From Phycisphaerae bacterium (GTDB lineage: Bacteria > Planctomycetota > Phycisphaerae > UBA1845 > UTPLA1), in contig JAKLKO010000002.1 of NCBI GenBank assembly GCA_023150615.1, forward strand, positions 186,001 through 250,000: a stretch of DNA of 64,000 nt, given 5' to 3'. Under the pieces are notes generated by a model that was given only the letters and a program-made list of their open reading frames with translations, made no database searches and had not been told where the DNA came from. The translations under genes were made by a program, and so were the position numbers. Of this stretch, positions 46,557 to 54,630 are shown piece by piece; within the stretch, counting starts at the first letter, position 1; each line of letters opens with the position of its first letter.

Positions 46557-47756
46557 ATGAGCATCGTGGCGGATACGCTTCTGGAGTCGCGACCCGACGT
46601 GCTGACGGACCTCGACCGCGAGGCGATCGAGCAGGGAGACGTCCGCACCGAGGAGATGCTCGTCAACATGGGGCCGCAGCATCCCTCGACGCACGGCGTG
46701 CTGCGGATCGTGTTGCGCACCGATGGCGAGATGGTCCTGGAGGCGATCCCGCACATCGGCTACCTGCATCGCTGCGCCGAGAAGATCGGCGAGAACCTCG
46801 CCCCGTATCAGTACATCCCATACACCGACCGCATGGACTACCTGGCCGGGATGAACAACAACCTGGCGTTCGCGCTGGCGGTGGAGCGGTTAACGGGGCT
46901 GGAGGTGTCAAAGCGGGCGCAGATCATCCGCGTGATCTTCGCTGAACTGAACCGAATCGCTTCGCACCTCGTGTCGATGGGCGCGTACGGACTGGATATG
47001 GGGGCGTTTACGCCGTTTCTCTACGCCTTCCGCGAGCGCGAGTACATCCTCGACCTGTTCGAGTCGGCGTGCGGAGCACGATTGACGTACAGCTACATCA
47101 CGATCGGCGGCGTGACCGACGACGTGCCGGAGCGGTTCATCGACATCTGCCGCGAGTTCCTCGACTACTTCGAACCGAAGATCGCCGAGTACAACAATCT
47201 GCTGTCGTACAACCACATCTTCGTCAAGCGCACGGCAAACGTCGGCGTCATTTCGGCCGGGGACGCGCTGGCCTATGGCCTGACGGGGCCGTGCCTGCGC
47301 GGCAGCGGCGTGAAGTGGGACCTGCGCAAGGTGCACCCGGACTGCGGCTACGAAGAGTACGAATTCGACGTGCCGGTCGGGCGAGGTCTGAAGGGCACCA
47401 TGGGCGACTGCTGGGACCGCTACTTCGTGCGCATCTGCGAGATGGAGCAATCGGTGCGCATTCTGCGGCAGGCGCTGCGCCGCCTCGAAGGCACGCCCGG
47501 CGAGGTCCGCAACAAGGCGGGCAAGACGGTGAAGCTGCCGTCCGACGCCGTGTACTACGAGATCGAGAACCCGCGCGGACAACTCGGGTTCTACGTCGTC
47601 GGCGATGGATCGACGATCCCCTACCGCGTGAAGGCTCGCGGGCCGAGCTTCTGCAACCTCTCCATCACGAACGCGGTCGTGAAGGACTGCCTCCTGGCCG
47701 ACGTACCCGCCATCGTCGGCAGCATCGACGTCGTCATGGGCGAAGTGGATCGATAG
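46557..47756 (+). CDS. nuoD: NADH-quinone oxidoreductase subunit D
   Basis: A 399-residue peripheral subunit related to the large subunit of NiFe hydrogenases, forming the quinone pocket with NuoB. The start of the family body is clear (NMGPQHPSTHGVLRIVL), followed by YLHRCAEKIGENL, LAGMNNNLAFALAVE and GPCLRGSGVKWDLRK. The C-terminus ends SIDVVMGEVDR, as in other NuoD. The hydrogenase metal-binding Cys are absent, as expected. The stop is followed one base later by the start of a sulfotransferase gene. Confidence 0.96.
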   Translation: MSIVADTLLESRPDVLTDLDREAIEQGDVRTEEMLVNMGPQHPSTHGVLRIVLRTDGEMVLEAIPHIGYLHRCAEKIGENLAPYQYIPYTDRMDYLAGMNNNLAFALAVERLTGLEVSKRAQIIRVIFAELNRIASHLVSMGAYGLDMGAFTPFLYAFREREYILDLFESACGARLTYSYITIGGVTDDVPERFIDICREFLDYFEPKIAEYNNLLSYNHIFVKRTANVGVISAGDALAYGLTGPCLRGSGVKWDLRKVHPDCGYEEYEFDVPVGRGLKGTMGDCWDRYFVRICEMEQSVRILRQALRRLEGTPGEVRNKAGKTVKLPSDAVYYEIENPRGQLGFYVVGDGSTIPYRVKARGPSFCNLSITNAVVKDCLLADVPAIVGSIDVVMGEVDR

Positions 47757-47757
47757 C

Positions 47758-49032
47758 GTGCGGTTGCCGCTGTCTCGGATTGGGATGGAGCCCAGCCTTC
47801 GCACTGCGGCGCGAGCAAGCGAACCTCCTTTGCCCGCCTCTTCCGTCGATCGTACGCGTCGACAATCGCCGCGGGCCGATGGGACCATCGCGCTGCGATG
47901 GTGTCCGTGGCGGATCTGGATGGGCGCCGACTTGCGGGCGTGGTGGCGGCTGCTTCGCGGAGGGCGATTCCGGATCGGCTGGACGCGCGTTCCGCTGGTG
48001 CTCTGGGTCACACTGCATTGCGCGTTCTGCACGGTCTTGGGCATGATCCAACGTGCGCTGCTCGGCCGGCGCATTGACGCGACGCTGCTACACGACCGGC
48101 CGATCTTCATCATCGGCCACTGGCGATGCGGCACGACGCTGTTGCATCAACTGCTGTCGCTCGATGATCGGCACACGGCCCCGAACGTCTGGGAGTGCTT
48201 TGCGCCGCACATCCCGGCACTGCTCGGCGAGTGGTTTCCGACGTGGACCTGCCGCATCGTGCCGCGCGTGCGGCCGATGGACGGGCTGCCGTTCGAGTGG
48301 GACGAGCCGCAGGAAGACGAATTCGCTTTGTGCAATCTGGGCCAGCCGTCACCATACGCGCTGTTCGCGTTCCCGAGCGGGCGGCAGACGCTGGCGCAGT
48401 TCCGCGCCTCGATCGAACTTGCTACTGAGGAGCGGCGGGCGTGGCGCGATGCGTGGACGCGGTTCCTACGCCAGGTCTGCTACCGCCGGCCGGGGAGACT
48501 GGTGCTGAAATCTCCTCCGCACGCGTGTCGCGTCGACGTGCTTCGCGAGGTGTTTCCGCAGGCGCTCTTCGTGCACATCGTGCGCGAGCCGGAGCGCGTC
48601 TTTCGGTCGACGGAGAACATGTGGCAGATGATGTGCGAGAGCCAGAGCATCCAGGCGCCCGGGCGCGACGACGTCGCCGAATTCGTCATCGAGACGTTCA
48701 ACTACATGCACGAGCGACTGGATGAGGCGCTCAGGGCGGTTCCCGCGGAGAACATCGTGACGGTACGCTACGAGGAGCTGATCGCGGATCCGATCGTCGT
48801 GCTGCGGGGAATCTATGAGCGCTTCGCGCTGGGAGGCTTCGAAGCGCTGCAGCCGAAGATCGCGGCCTACCTGTCCGCGCGGCGTGATCGAACCGCCCCG
48901 TCGTACCGCGAGCTTGCGCCACACGAGCGACGGCGGATCGAGCAGGCCTGGCGCTGGTACGCGACGCGCTACGCGTACGCCGCCGTGACGGACATGGGCG
49001 CGGACGCTCAGGCCGTCGCGGCCTCGATGTAG
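47758..49032 (+). CDS. Sulfotransferase family protein inside the nuo operon
   Basis: A 424-residue protein of the Sulfotransfer_3 type, which moves sulfate from PAPS to a hydroxyl or amine acceptor. The 5'-phosphosulfate loop is IFIIGHWRCGTTLLHQLLSL (near 119-138). A 3'-phosphate motif follows later (VHIVREPERVFRSTENMWQM, near 274-293). The first 110 residues include hydrophobic WTRVPLVLWVTLHCAFCTV, so it may be membrane-associated. The GTG at 47758 begins one base after the nuoD stop, which implies translational coupling. The acceptor is unknown, and no sulfotransferase is part of known complex I. See findings. Confidence 0.85.
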   Translation: MRLPLSRIGMEPSLRTAARASEPPLPASSVDRTRRQSPRADGTIALRWCPWRIWMGADLRAWWRLLRGGRFRIGWTRVPLVLWVTLHCAFCTVLGMIQRALLGRRIDATLLHDRPIFIIGHWRCGTTLLHQLLSLDDRHTAPNVWECFAPHIPALLGEWFPTWTCRIVPRVRPMDGLPFEWDEPQEDEFALCNLGQPSPYALFAFPSGRQTLAQFRASIELATEERRAWRDAWTRFLRQVCYRRPGRLVLKSPPHACRVDVLREVFPQALFVHIVREPERVFRSTENMWQMMCESQSIQAPGRDDVAEFVIETFNYMHERLDEALRAVPAENIVTVRYEELIADPIVVLRGIYERFALGGFEALQPKIAAYLSARRDRTAPSYRELAPHERRRIEQAWRWYATRYAYAAVTDMGADAQAVAASM

Positions 49033-49513
49033 AGCATGGGGACGGACATCATGAGCGGTCCGGTCCGTGCGGCCGTGTCGTTGAGTGCCGATTCGAGCCG
49101 CGCGACGACAGGTTGCTGCTCCGCCGACACCGCCGCCGGCCTGACAGACGGCCCGCTTCGTCGCGGCCCGGCGGAGCGCCGTGATCCATGGATGCGCGAC
49201 GCACAGCGAGATGGTCGCGCATCATCGACCCGAATCGCGCGGACCAGAGCGAGCCCGCGTCGAGCGCGGCGAGGGTTGTCAGGTCGTCGAAGTCCGGTTT
49301 CCGGTCGGCCACGGATGTGGACGGTACGGGGCTGGTCGCACTGCGTTCAACGTCCGGTGCGTCGAGGTGGCGCAAGCGACGATACTGCCTCTGCTTAGGA
49401 CTTGCGGACCCGGCCCGGAAGGGTGTAGAACGCCCCTACCAAATGGCCGGGGAATTGGTATATTCGTGACTTTCTTCACGAGCGCGGTCGGACCGCGGGT
49501 TGGAGAGCACGCG
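49033..49513. other. Gap inside the nuo operon, before nuoH
   Basis: About 480 bp between the sulfotransferase and nuoH, long for an operon. No credible gene is present; frames on both strands are Arg/Ser rich and unlike their neighbours. An extended -10 promoter (49456-49464) lies near its right end, so nuoH-N may be a second transcription unit. Confidence 0.55.
49456..49464 (+). promoter_or_regulatory. Candidate extended -10 promoter before nuoH
   Basis: TGG-TATATT (49456-49464) is an extended -10 element with no good -35. Start near 49471, about 43 nt before the nuoH start. Confidence 0.4.
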
Positions 49514-51076
49514 TTGAGTCAATTCACGTACCCGTGGGTTCAGCAGGGGGAGCGGTCGTTTCGCGGCATTGCGGCGCTGATCGCAGCGCTGGCGCGCGGC
49601 GTCTATCGCGTGGCGGCGCCGATCCTGCGGCGGTTTCCGGGGCCGGTTTTCTTTGCGGCCGTGATCGGCGTCTGCGTCGTTGTCTGGGCCTACGTCATCG
49701 TCACGCGGTTCGCCGACGGGATCGCGCAGAGCGCTGCGAATACAGCGGTTGTCACGTCGATGCGCGGCGCGCTGACGCTGGCCGAGATCCAGGCATGGCG
49801 GCCGGCCGCGACCGCGGTCTGGCCGGAATCGATGTTTTCCGGCGGGCTTGGAGCGCTGGCGTACGTCGTCTGGCCGCTCCAGTTCGCGCTGGTTCGCGAC
49901 CTGATCGCGATGACGGGTATCATCGGGTTCATCAGCCTTGTGCCGCTCTACACGATCTGGTGGGAGCGCAAGGTGGCCGGGCGGATCCAGTCCCGGCTCG
50001 GGCCGATGCGCGTCGGCGGATGGCACGGCTGGGCGCAATCTCCGGCGGACGGGTTGAAGCTGATCTGTAAGGAGGATTTCATCCCGAAAGAGGGGGACGG
50101 CCCGCTGTTCCGGCTGGCGCCATATCTCGCGTTCGTTCCCGCGATTTGTGCGTTTATTGCGCTGCCGTTCGCGGGTTCGTACGTGTTCCGCGACCTTGAC
50201 GTAGCGCTGCTGTTCATCCTGTCGATGCTCGGGATCGAGGTGATCGGCGTGATCATCGCGGGATGGGCCAGCAACAACAAGTGGAGCGTCTATGGCGCGA
50301 TGCGCGAGGCGTGCCAGATGGTTTCATACGAGATTCCGATGGGCATGGCGCTGCTCATCCCGGTGATGACCGTCGGCTCGCTGCGGCTCATGGACCTCGC
50401 GGAGTATCAGCGCGGCGGCTTCGCCGAATGGCTGGCGTGGCGGAACCCGTGGTGCTTCATCGCGTTTTTCTCGTACTACGTGGCATCGCTGGCGTCCTGC
50501 AAGCGCGCGCCGTTCGATCTGCCGGAGTCGGAGTCGGAACTCGTCGCGGGCTTTCACACGGAATACAGCGGGTTCCGCTGGTCGCTGTTCTTCTTCGCCG
50601 AGTACGCCGCCATGTTCGCCGTCAGCGGGCTGGCGGTCATTCTGTTCCTCGGTGGCTGGTACGGCCCGTTTCCGCAGTCGTGGGCGCCGACCGGCAGCGG
50701 CGTGATCGCGGCGATGGCCCGGGGCGTGCTGTTCGACGGCCCGATCATCTTCATCCTCAAGGGTGCGTTCCTGTTGTACGTGCAGATCTGGATTCGCTGG
50801 ACGCTGCCGCGGATTCGCATCGACCAGGTGCTTTACGCGTGCGTGCAGGTGCTCCTGCCGCTTACGATGATCGTGCTGCTCGGCAACACGATCTGGGTAT
50901 TGTTCGACCGTCCGGCGTATCCCGGCTTTCAATCGCTGGCGCGCGTCATCAGCGGCGGACTGACGATCATCGGACTCGTGCTGACGCTTCTGATTCTGGG
51001 ATTCATGGCGTATGGATACATCCATCGGCGGCGGCTGGTGGGATGGCTGGCGATCGAACATCTGCCGGGCTCGTAG
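49514..51076 (+). CDS. nuoH: NADH-quinone oxidoreductase subunit H, with N-terminal extension
   Basis: A 520-residue membrane subunit that forms the quinone entry chamber. Core motifs: WWERKVAGRIQSRLGPMRVG, then QSPADGLKLICKEDFIP, and the acidic loop FDLPESESELVAGFHTEYSG. Typical NuoH has about 330-400 residues. Here about 130 residues precede the core and include one extra membrane helix (about 38-57, GPVFFAAVIGVCVVVWAYVI). The TTG at 49514 is chosen because GGAGAG (49502-49507) lies 6 nt upstream and the promoter candidate lies just before. An in-frame GTG at 49466 is possible. It starts the second half of the operon. Confidence 0.9.
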   Translation: MSQFTYPWVQQGERSFRGIAALIAALARGVYRVAAPILRRFPGPVFFAAVIGVCVVVWAYVIVTRFADGIAQSAANTAVVTSMRGALTLAEIQAWRPAATAVWPESMFSGGLGALAYVVWPLQFALVRDLIAMTGIIGFISLVPLYTIWWERKVAGRIQSRLGPMRVGGWHGWAQSPADGLKLICKEDFIPKEGDGPLFRLAPYLAFVPAICAFIALPFAGSYVFRDLDVALLFILSMLGIEVIGVIIAGWASNNKWSVYGAMREACQMVSYEIPMGMALLIPVMTVGSLRLMDLAEYQRGGFAEWLAWRNPWCFIAFFSYYVASLASCKRAPFDLPESESELVAGFHTEYSGFRWSLFFFAEYAAMFAVSGLAVILFLGGWYGPFPQSWAPTGSGVIAAMARGVLFDGPIIFILKGAFLLYVQIWIRWTLPRIRIDQVLYACVQVLLPLTMIVLLGNTIWVLFDRPAYPGFQSLARVISGGLTIIGLVLTLLILGFMAYGYIHRRRLVGWLAIEHLPGS

Positions 51077-51100
51077 CGTCTGCGGGAGCAAGAGTTCGCG

Positions 51101-51631
51101 ATGAATACACCGGCGTGGCTTGAACCCCTGATGTTCTATCTTTTCGCGGGGGTGGCGCTGTTGTCGGCGCTGGGCATCGTCCTGTGCGGGAACATCGTGC
51201 GCAGCGCGCTGTGCCTGCTGGGAACGCTGGGCGGCGTGGCCGGTTTGTATTTCCTGATGTTCGCGAACCTGCTGGCGGTGATCCAGCTCATTGTCTACGC
51301 GGGCGGAACGCTGGTTCTGATCATCTTCGGCGTCATGCTGACCAGCAAGTCGCCGTGGGTGCGGTTTGCGGCGCGGCGCGGCGAGATCGTCGCGTCCTGC
51401 GCGGTCGTTGCGGCGCTGTTTGTGTCGCTGTGCAAGATTCTGACCGACGTGGACTGGTCGGCGGGCGCTACCGGTTCGGCGCAGGTAGTCCCCGTTCGGG
51501 ACATCGGCGCTGTGCTGTTGCAGGACTATCTCGTGCCGTTCGAGGCAGCGTCGGTGCTGCTGCTGGCGGTTCTGATCGGTGCGGCATACCTGGCGCGGCC
51601 GCAGCCGGCGGAGCGGACGTCCGCGCCGTAG
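51101..51631 (+). CDS. nuoJ: NADH-quinone oxidoreductase subunit J
   Basis: A 176-residue membrane subunit with five hydrophobic segments. The family pattern is clear: FYLFAGVALLSALGIVLCGN, then IVRSALCLLGTLGGVAGLYF, and VIQLIVYAGGTLVLIIFGVM. The last contains the conserved helix-3 segment that bulges in complex I structures. Length is normal. nuoK begins 16 nt after its stop. Confidence 0.92.
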   Translation: MNTPAWLEPLMFYLFAGVALLSALGIVLCGNIVRSALCLLGTLGGVAGLYFLMFANLLAVIQLIVYAGGTLVLIIFGVMLTSKSPWVRFAARRGEIVASCAVVAALFVSLCKILTDVDWSAGATGSAQVVPVRDIGAVLLQDYLVPFEAASVLLLAVLIGAAYLARPQPAERTSAP

Positions 51632-51647
51632 CGCGGATCGAGACGAA

Positions 51648-51959
51648 ATGGCGACGATCACGCTCGAGCATTACCTCGTGTTTTCCGCGGCGATCTTCTG
51701 CCTCGGCGTACTGACCATGGCGATCAAGCGGAATGCGATCGGTATCCTCATCGGCGTGGAACTCGTCTTGAACGCGGCGAACGTGAACCTGGTGGCGTTC
51801 TCGCGCTATCGCACGGGCGCGCTGGATGGCCCGATCGTGGCGGTGTTCGTGATCCTGCTCGCGGCCGCGGAGGCCGCAATCGCGATTGCGATCTTCATGA
51901 ACTTCTACAACAACCTGGCGACGATCGACGTGGATCGCGGCGATCAGTTGCAGGGTTAG
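51648..51959 (+). CDS. nuoK: NADH-quinone oxidoreductase subunit K
   Basis: A 103-residue membrane subunit with three helices. The conserved Glu residues of the proton path are in IGVELVLNAANVNLVAF (helix 2) and the Ala/Glu-rich AAAEAAIAIAIFM (helix 3). Length is the family norm. The ATG at 51648 is the conserved start (MATITLEHYLVFSA); the longer frame from 51579 overlaps nuoJ and is rejected. Confidence 0.95.
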   Translation: MATITLEHYLVFSAAIFCLGVLTMAIKRNAIGILIGVELVLNAANVNLVAFSRYRTGALDGPIVAVFVILLAAAEAAIAIAIFMNFYNNLATIDVDRGDQLQG

Positions 51960-52004
51960 CGCGGTCCTTCCGCGTCGCGGTCCGCGGAGTCGGTTCGGAA
52001 ACCT

Positions 52005-54578
52005 ATGACACTCGACCTCTGGCTCGTCGCCGGCGTTGCCATCCCGCTGCTGAGCTTCTTCTTCCTCGCGCTCTTCGCGTCGAAGCTGCCGAGGGCCGGC
52101 GCTGCTTCGCACGGTCACGACGACCCGGGTCATGGCCATGATGCCGCTCCCGCCGCGCACGGCCATGATTCGCACGACGGGCACGGACATGGCGCGCCTG
52201 TGGTCAAGCGGCCGCCGGGCGGCAATCCGTGGGCAGGGTATGTCGCGACGGCGGCGATCGCGCTCAGTTGCGTCGTGTCGATTCACGTCCTGCGGACCTG
52301 GGTCGGCATGTCGCCCACCGAGCGAACGAGCTATGCCGTCGAGCAGCGCGCGGCGCATACGATCACTTGGGCGATGCTCGGCGACATCCCCCTCAAGGTC
52401 TCGGTGAAGCTCGACTCGCTGACCGTGATCATGTTCTTCATGGTCACGTTCGTGTCGACGTGGATTCACGTCTTCTCGCTCGGGTACATGGCGCACGATC
52501 CGCGGTTTCACCGTTTCTTCACCTACCTGTCGCTGTTCTGCTTCTCGATGCTCGGGCTGGTCATCAGCGACAGTCTGCTGTTCTTGTTCATCTTCTGGGA
52601 ACTCGTTGGACTCTGCTCGTACTTTCTGATCGGCTTCTGGTTCGAGAAGAAGTCGGCATCGAATGCGGCCATCAAGGCGTTCGTCACGAACCGGGTCGGC
52701 GATTTCGGCTTCCTGATCGGCTTGATGATGGTTGTGACGTTCCTGCAAGACGTGTCACTGGACGGCGCGGCGGCGGCGTTTCGGCGTCAGGCGGCGGACC
52801 CGACGTCGATCCTGTTTGCGCGCGAGTTCCTCGGTTTGTCGTGGGCGACGTGGATGGGCATCGGCCTGTTCTGCGGCGCGGTGGGCAAGAGCGCGCAGTT
52901 TCCGTTGCACGTCTGGCTGCCGGACGCGATGGAAGGCCCGACGCCGGTCAGTGCGCTGATTCACGCCGCGACGATGGTGGCGGCGGGCGTGTATCTCGTC
53001 GCGCGGATCTTCGGACTGCTGACGCCCGATGCGCAATTCGTCATCGCCGTGATCGGGTGCATCACGCTGTCGATGACGGCGCTGATCGCCATCGCGCAGA
53101 CGGACATCAAGAAGGTGTTGGCGTACTCCACGCTCTCGCAGCTTGGCTACATGATCTTCGGCATGGGCGTCGGGGCGTGGGTCGGCGCGCTGTTCCACCT
53201 TCTGACGCACGCGTTCTTCAAGGCCCTGCTGTTCCTCGGCTCCGGACAGGTGATTGAGGGCTGCCACCACGAGCAGGACATGCGGCGGATGGGCGGGCTG
53301 CGGTCGAAGATGCCGGCGACGTGCTGGACGTTCTTCCTCGCCGTGCTGGCGATCGCCGGCGCGGGCATTCCGTGGTCGCACTGGGGCCTGGGCGGCTTCT
53401 ACAGCAAGGACGAAATCCTCGCCGTCGCGTACCAGCGAGCGTACTTGTGGGATCAGCCGCTGCATCACGAGGAGGCGGCTCATGCATCGATCCGCGGTCG
53501 CTCCGTCGCCGTGGCGGAGGAGCCTCTGCGCGACATGCGAGGCGACTTTCCCCCGTCGCGCCGAGAACGGATGCGAGACGGCCCCATGCCCACGGCGGCT
53601 ACCGTGGACGTGCACCGGGCTTCGCAGACCGGATCCGGCGAGGGTGGCGATCATTCAGCCCACGGCACCGGGACGTCGCACGAGTCGCACGAACCTTCGC
53701 TCGCGGCCAAGTTCCCCGACGTACGGCCGCTGCCGAAGTGGATGTTCTGGCTGCCGATCCTGATCGCTTACGTGACGCCGTTCTACATGATGCGCTGCTG
53801 GTGCATGACGTTCGCCGGCCGCCCGCGCGATCCGCACATCCACGCGCACGCGCACGAGAGGCCGATCATGTACGTGCCGCTGATCGTGCTGGCGATCTTC
53901 ACGGTGCTGTGCGCGACAGTGCCCGCGACGTCGTTTCGGCACCTCGTGGCGGATGCGGCGCACGGTGCGGCCGAATCGGTCGTGGGCGACAAGGTTTCGG
54001 CGCTCGTCCCGGCGGTCAGCGGCGAGGCGCTGCACGGCGCGCACGAAGCACTCGGTGGACTGGTCGGGTTCGCGTTCATCGTCGGCATCAGCATCGCCTG
54101 GATGATCTACCGCCGCGACCTGGCGACGGCGGACGCGCTGCTTCGAGGCATGCCGTTGGCACGGTCAATCCACCGGGCGCTCTCGCGGCGACTGTACTTC
54201 GACGACGTGTACGATCTGCTGCTCGTCGGCGGAACCCGCGTCTTCGCGATGGCCTGTGGCCTATTCGACAAGATTGTCGTTGATGGCCTGGTGAATCTCA
54301 CGGCCGCTCTCACCCGCGTCTGGGCCATGTTCACGGGCCGGCAGCTCGACATGCCGGTGCGCACGGGCGATATCGGCTTCGTCGACGGACTGGTCAACGG
54401 CGTCGCGGGCATGACCCAGGCGTTGGGCGGCGCGGCGCGACGCATGCAGACCGGCCGAATCCGGCTGTACATCCTGACGGCGGCAGGTGCGGCGGGGGTC
54501 GTGCTGCTGTCGATTGCGTTCTCACAGGAGCTGGAGTCGTACCTGCGGCCCGCGACGGCCGCGACGGCCATGAAATAG
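52005..54578 (+). CDS. nuoL: NADH-quinone oxidoreductase subunit L, with His-rich insertions
   Basis: An 857-residue antiporter-like proton pump subunit; typical NuoL has about 610-700. The core is intact: SVKLDSLTVIMFFMVTFVST, FWELVGLCSYFLIGFW, GAVGKSAQFPLHVWLPDAME and STLSQLGYMIFGMGVGAW hold the key Lys and Glu of the pump. Two insertions stand out. Residues 34-64 carry nine His (ASHGHDDPGHGHD, then HGHDSHDGHGHG) in the loop after helix 1. Residues about 485-575 add a hydrophilic loop with DHSAHGTGTSHESHE. The C-terminus has the long lateral helix region. The insertions might bind metal. Confidence 0.93.
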   Translation: MTLDLWLVAGVAIPLLSFFFLALFASKLPRAGAASHGHDDPGHGHDAAPAAHGHDSHDGHGHGAPVVKRPPGGNPWAGYVATAAIALSCVVSIHVLRTWVGMSPTERTSYAVEQRAAHTITWAMLGDIPLKVSVKLDSLTVIMFFMVTFVSTWIHVFSLGYMAHDPRFHRFFTYLSLFCFSMLGLVISDSLLFLFIFWELVGLCSYFLIGFWFEKKSASNAAIKAFVTNRVGDFGFLIGLMMVVTFLQDVSLDGAAAAFRRQAADPTSILFAREFLGLSWATWMGIGLFCGAVGKSAQFPLHVWLPDAMEGPTPVSALIHAATMVAAGVYLVARIFGLLTPDAQFVIAVIGCITLSMTALIAIAQTDIKKVLAYSTLSQLGYMIFGMGVGAWVGALFHLLTHAFFKALLFLGSGQVIEGCHHEQDMRRMGGLRSKMPATCWTFFLAVLAIAGAGIPWSHWGLGGFYSKDEILAVAYQRAYLWDQPLHHEEAAHASIRGRSVAVAEEPLRDMRGDFPPSRRERMRDGPMPTAATVDVHRASQTGSGEGGDHSAHGTGTSHESHEPSLAAKFPDVRPLPKWMFWLPILIAYVTPFYMMRCWCMTFAGRPRDPHIHAHAHERPIMYVPLIVLAIFTVLCATVPATSFRHLVADAAHGAAESVVGDKVSALVPAVSGEALHGAHEALGGLVGFAFIVGISIAWMIYRRDLATADALLRGMPLARSIHRALSRRLYFDDVYDLLLVGGTRVFAMACGLFDKIVVDGLVNLTAALTRVWAMFTGRQLDMPVRTGDIGFVDGLVNGVAGMTQALGGAARRMQTGRIRLYILTAAGAAGVVLLSIAFSQELESYLRPATAATAMK

Positions 54579-54630
54579 GACGGTACCCGCTGCGGATGGG
54601 CGGGCGGGTTGTCATCGAAAGGTGTCGGAC

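Noticed and set aside
49049-49375. A 108-codon minus-strand frame in the nuo gap
   Set aside because: Arg/Ser/Asp-rich and without a ribosome site or homology. It is opposite in direction to the operon.
50324-51661. A 445-codon open frame antisense to nuoH and nuoJ
   Set aside because: It has a very skewed Arg/His/Asp/Gln content and no motif, opposite two certain nuo genes.
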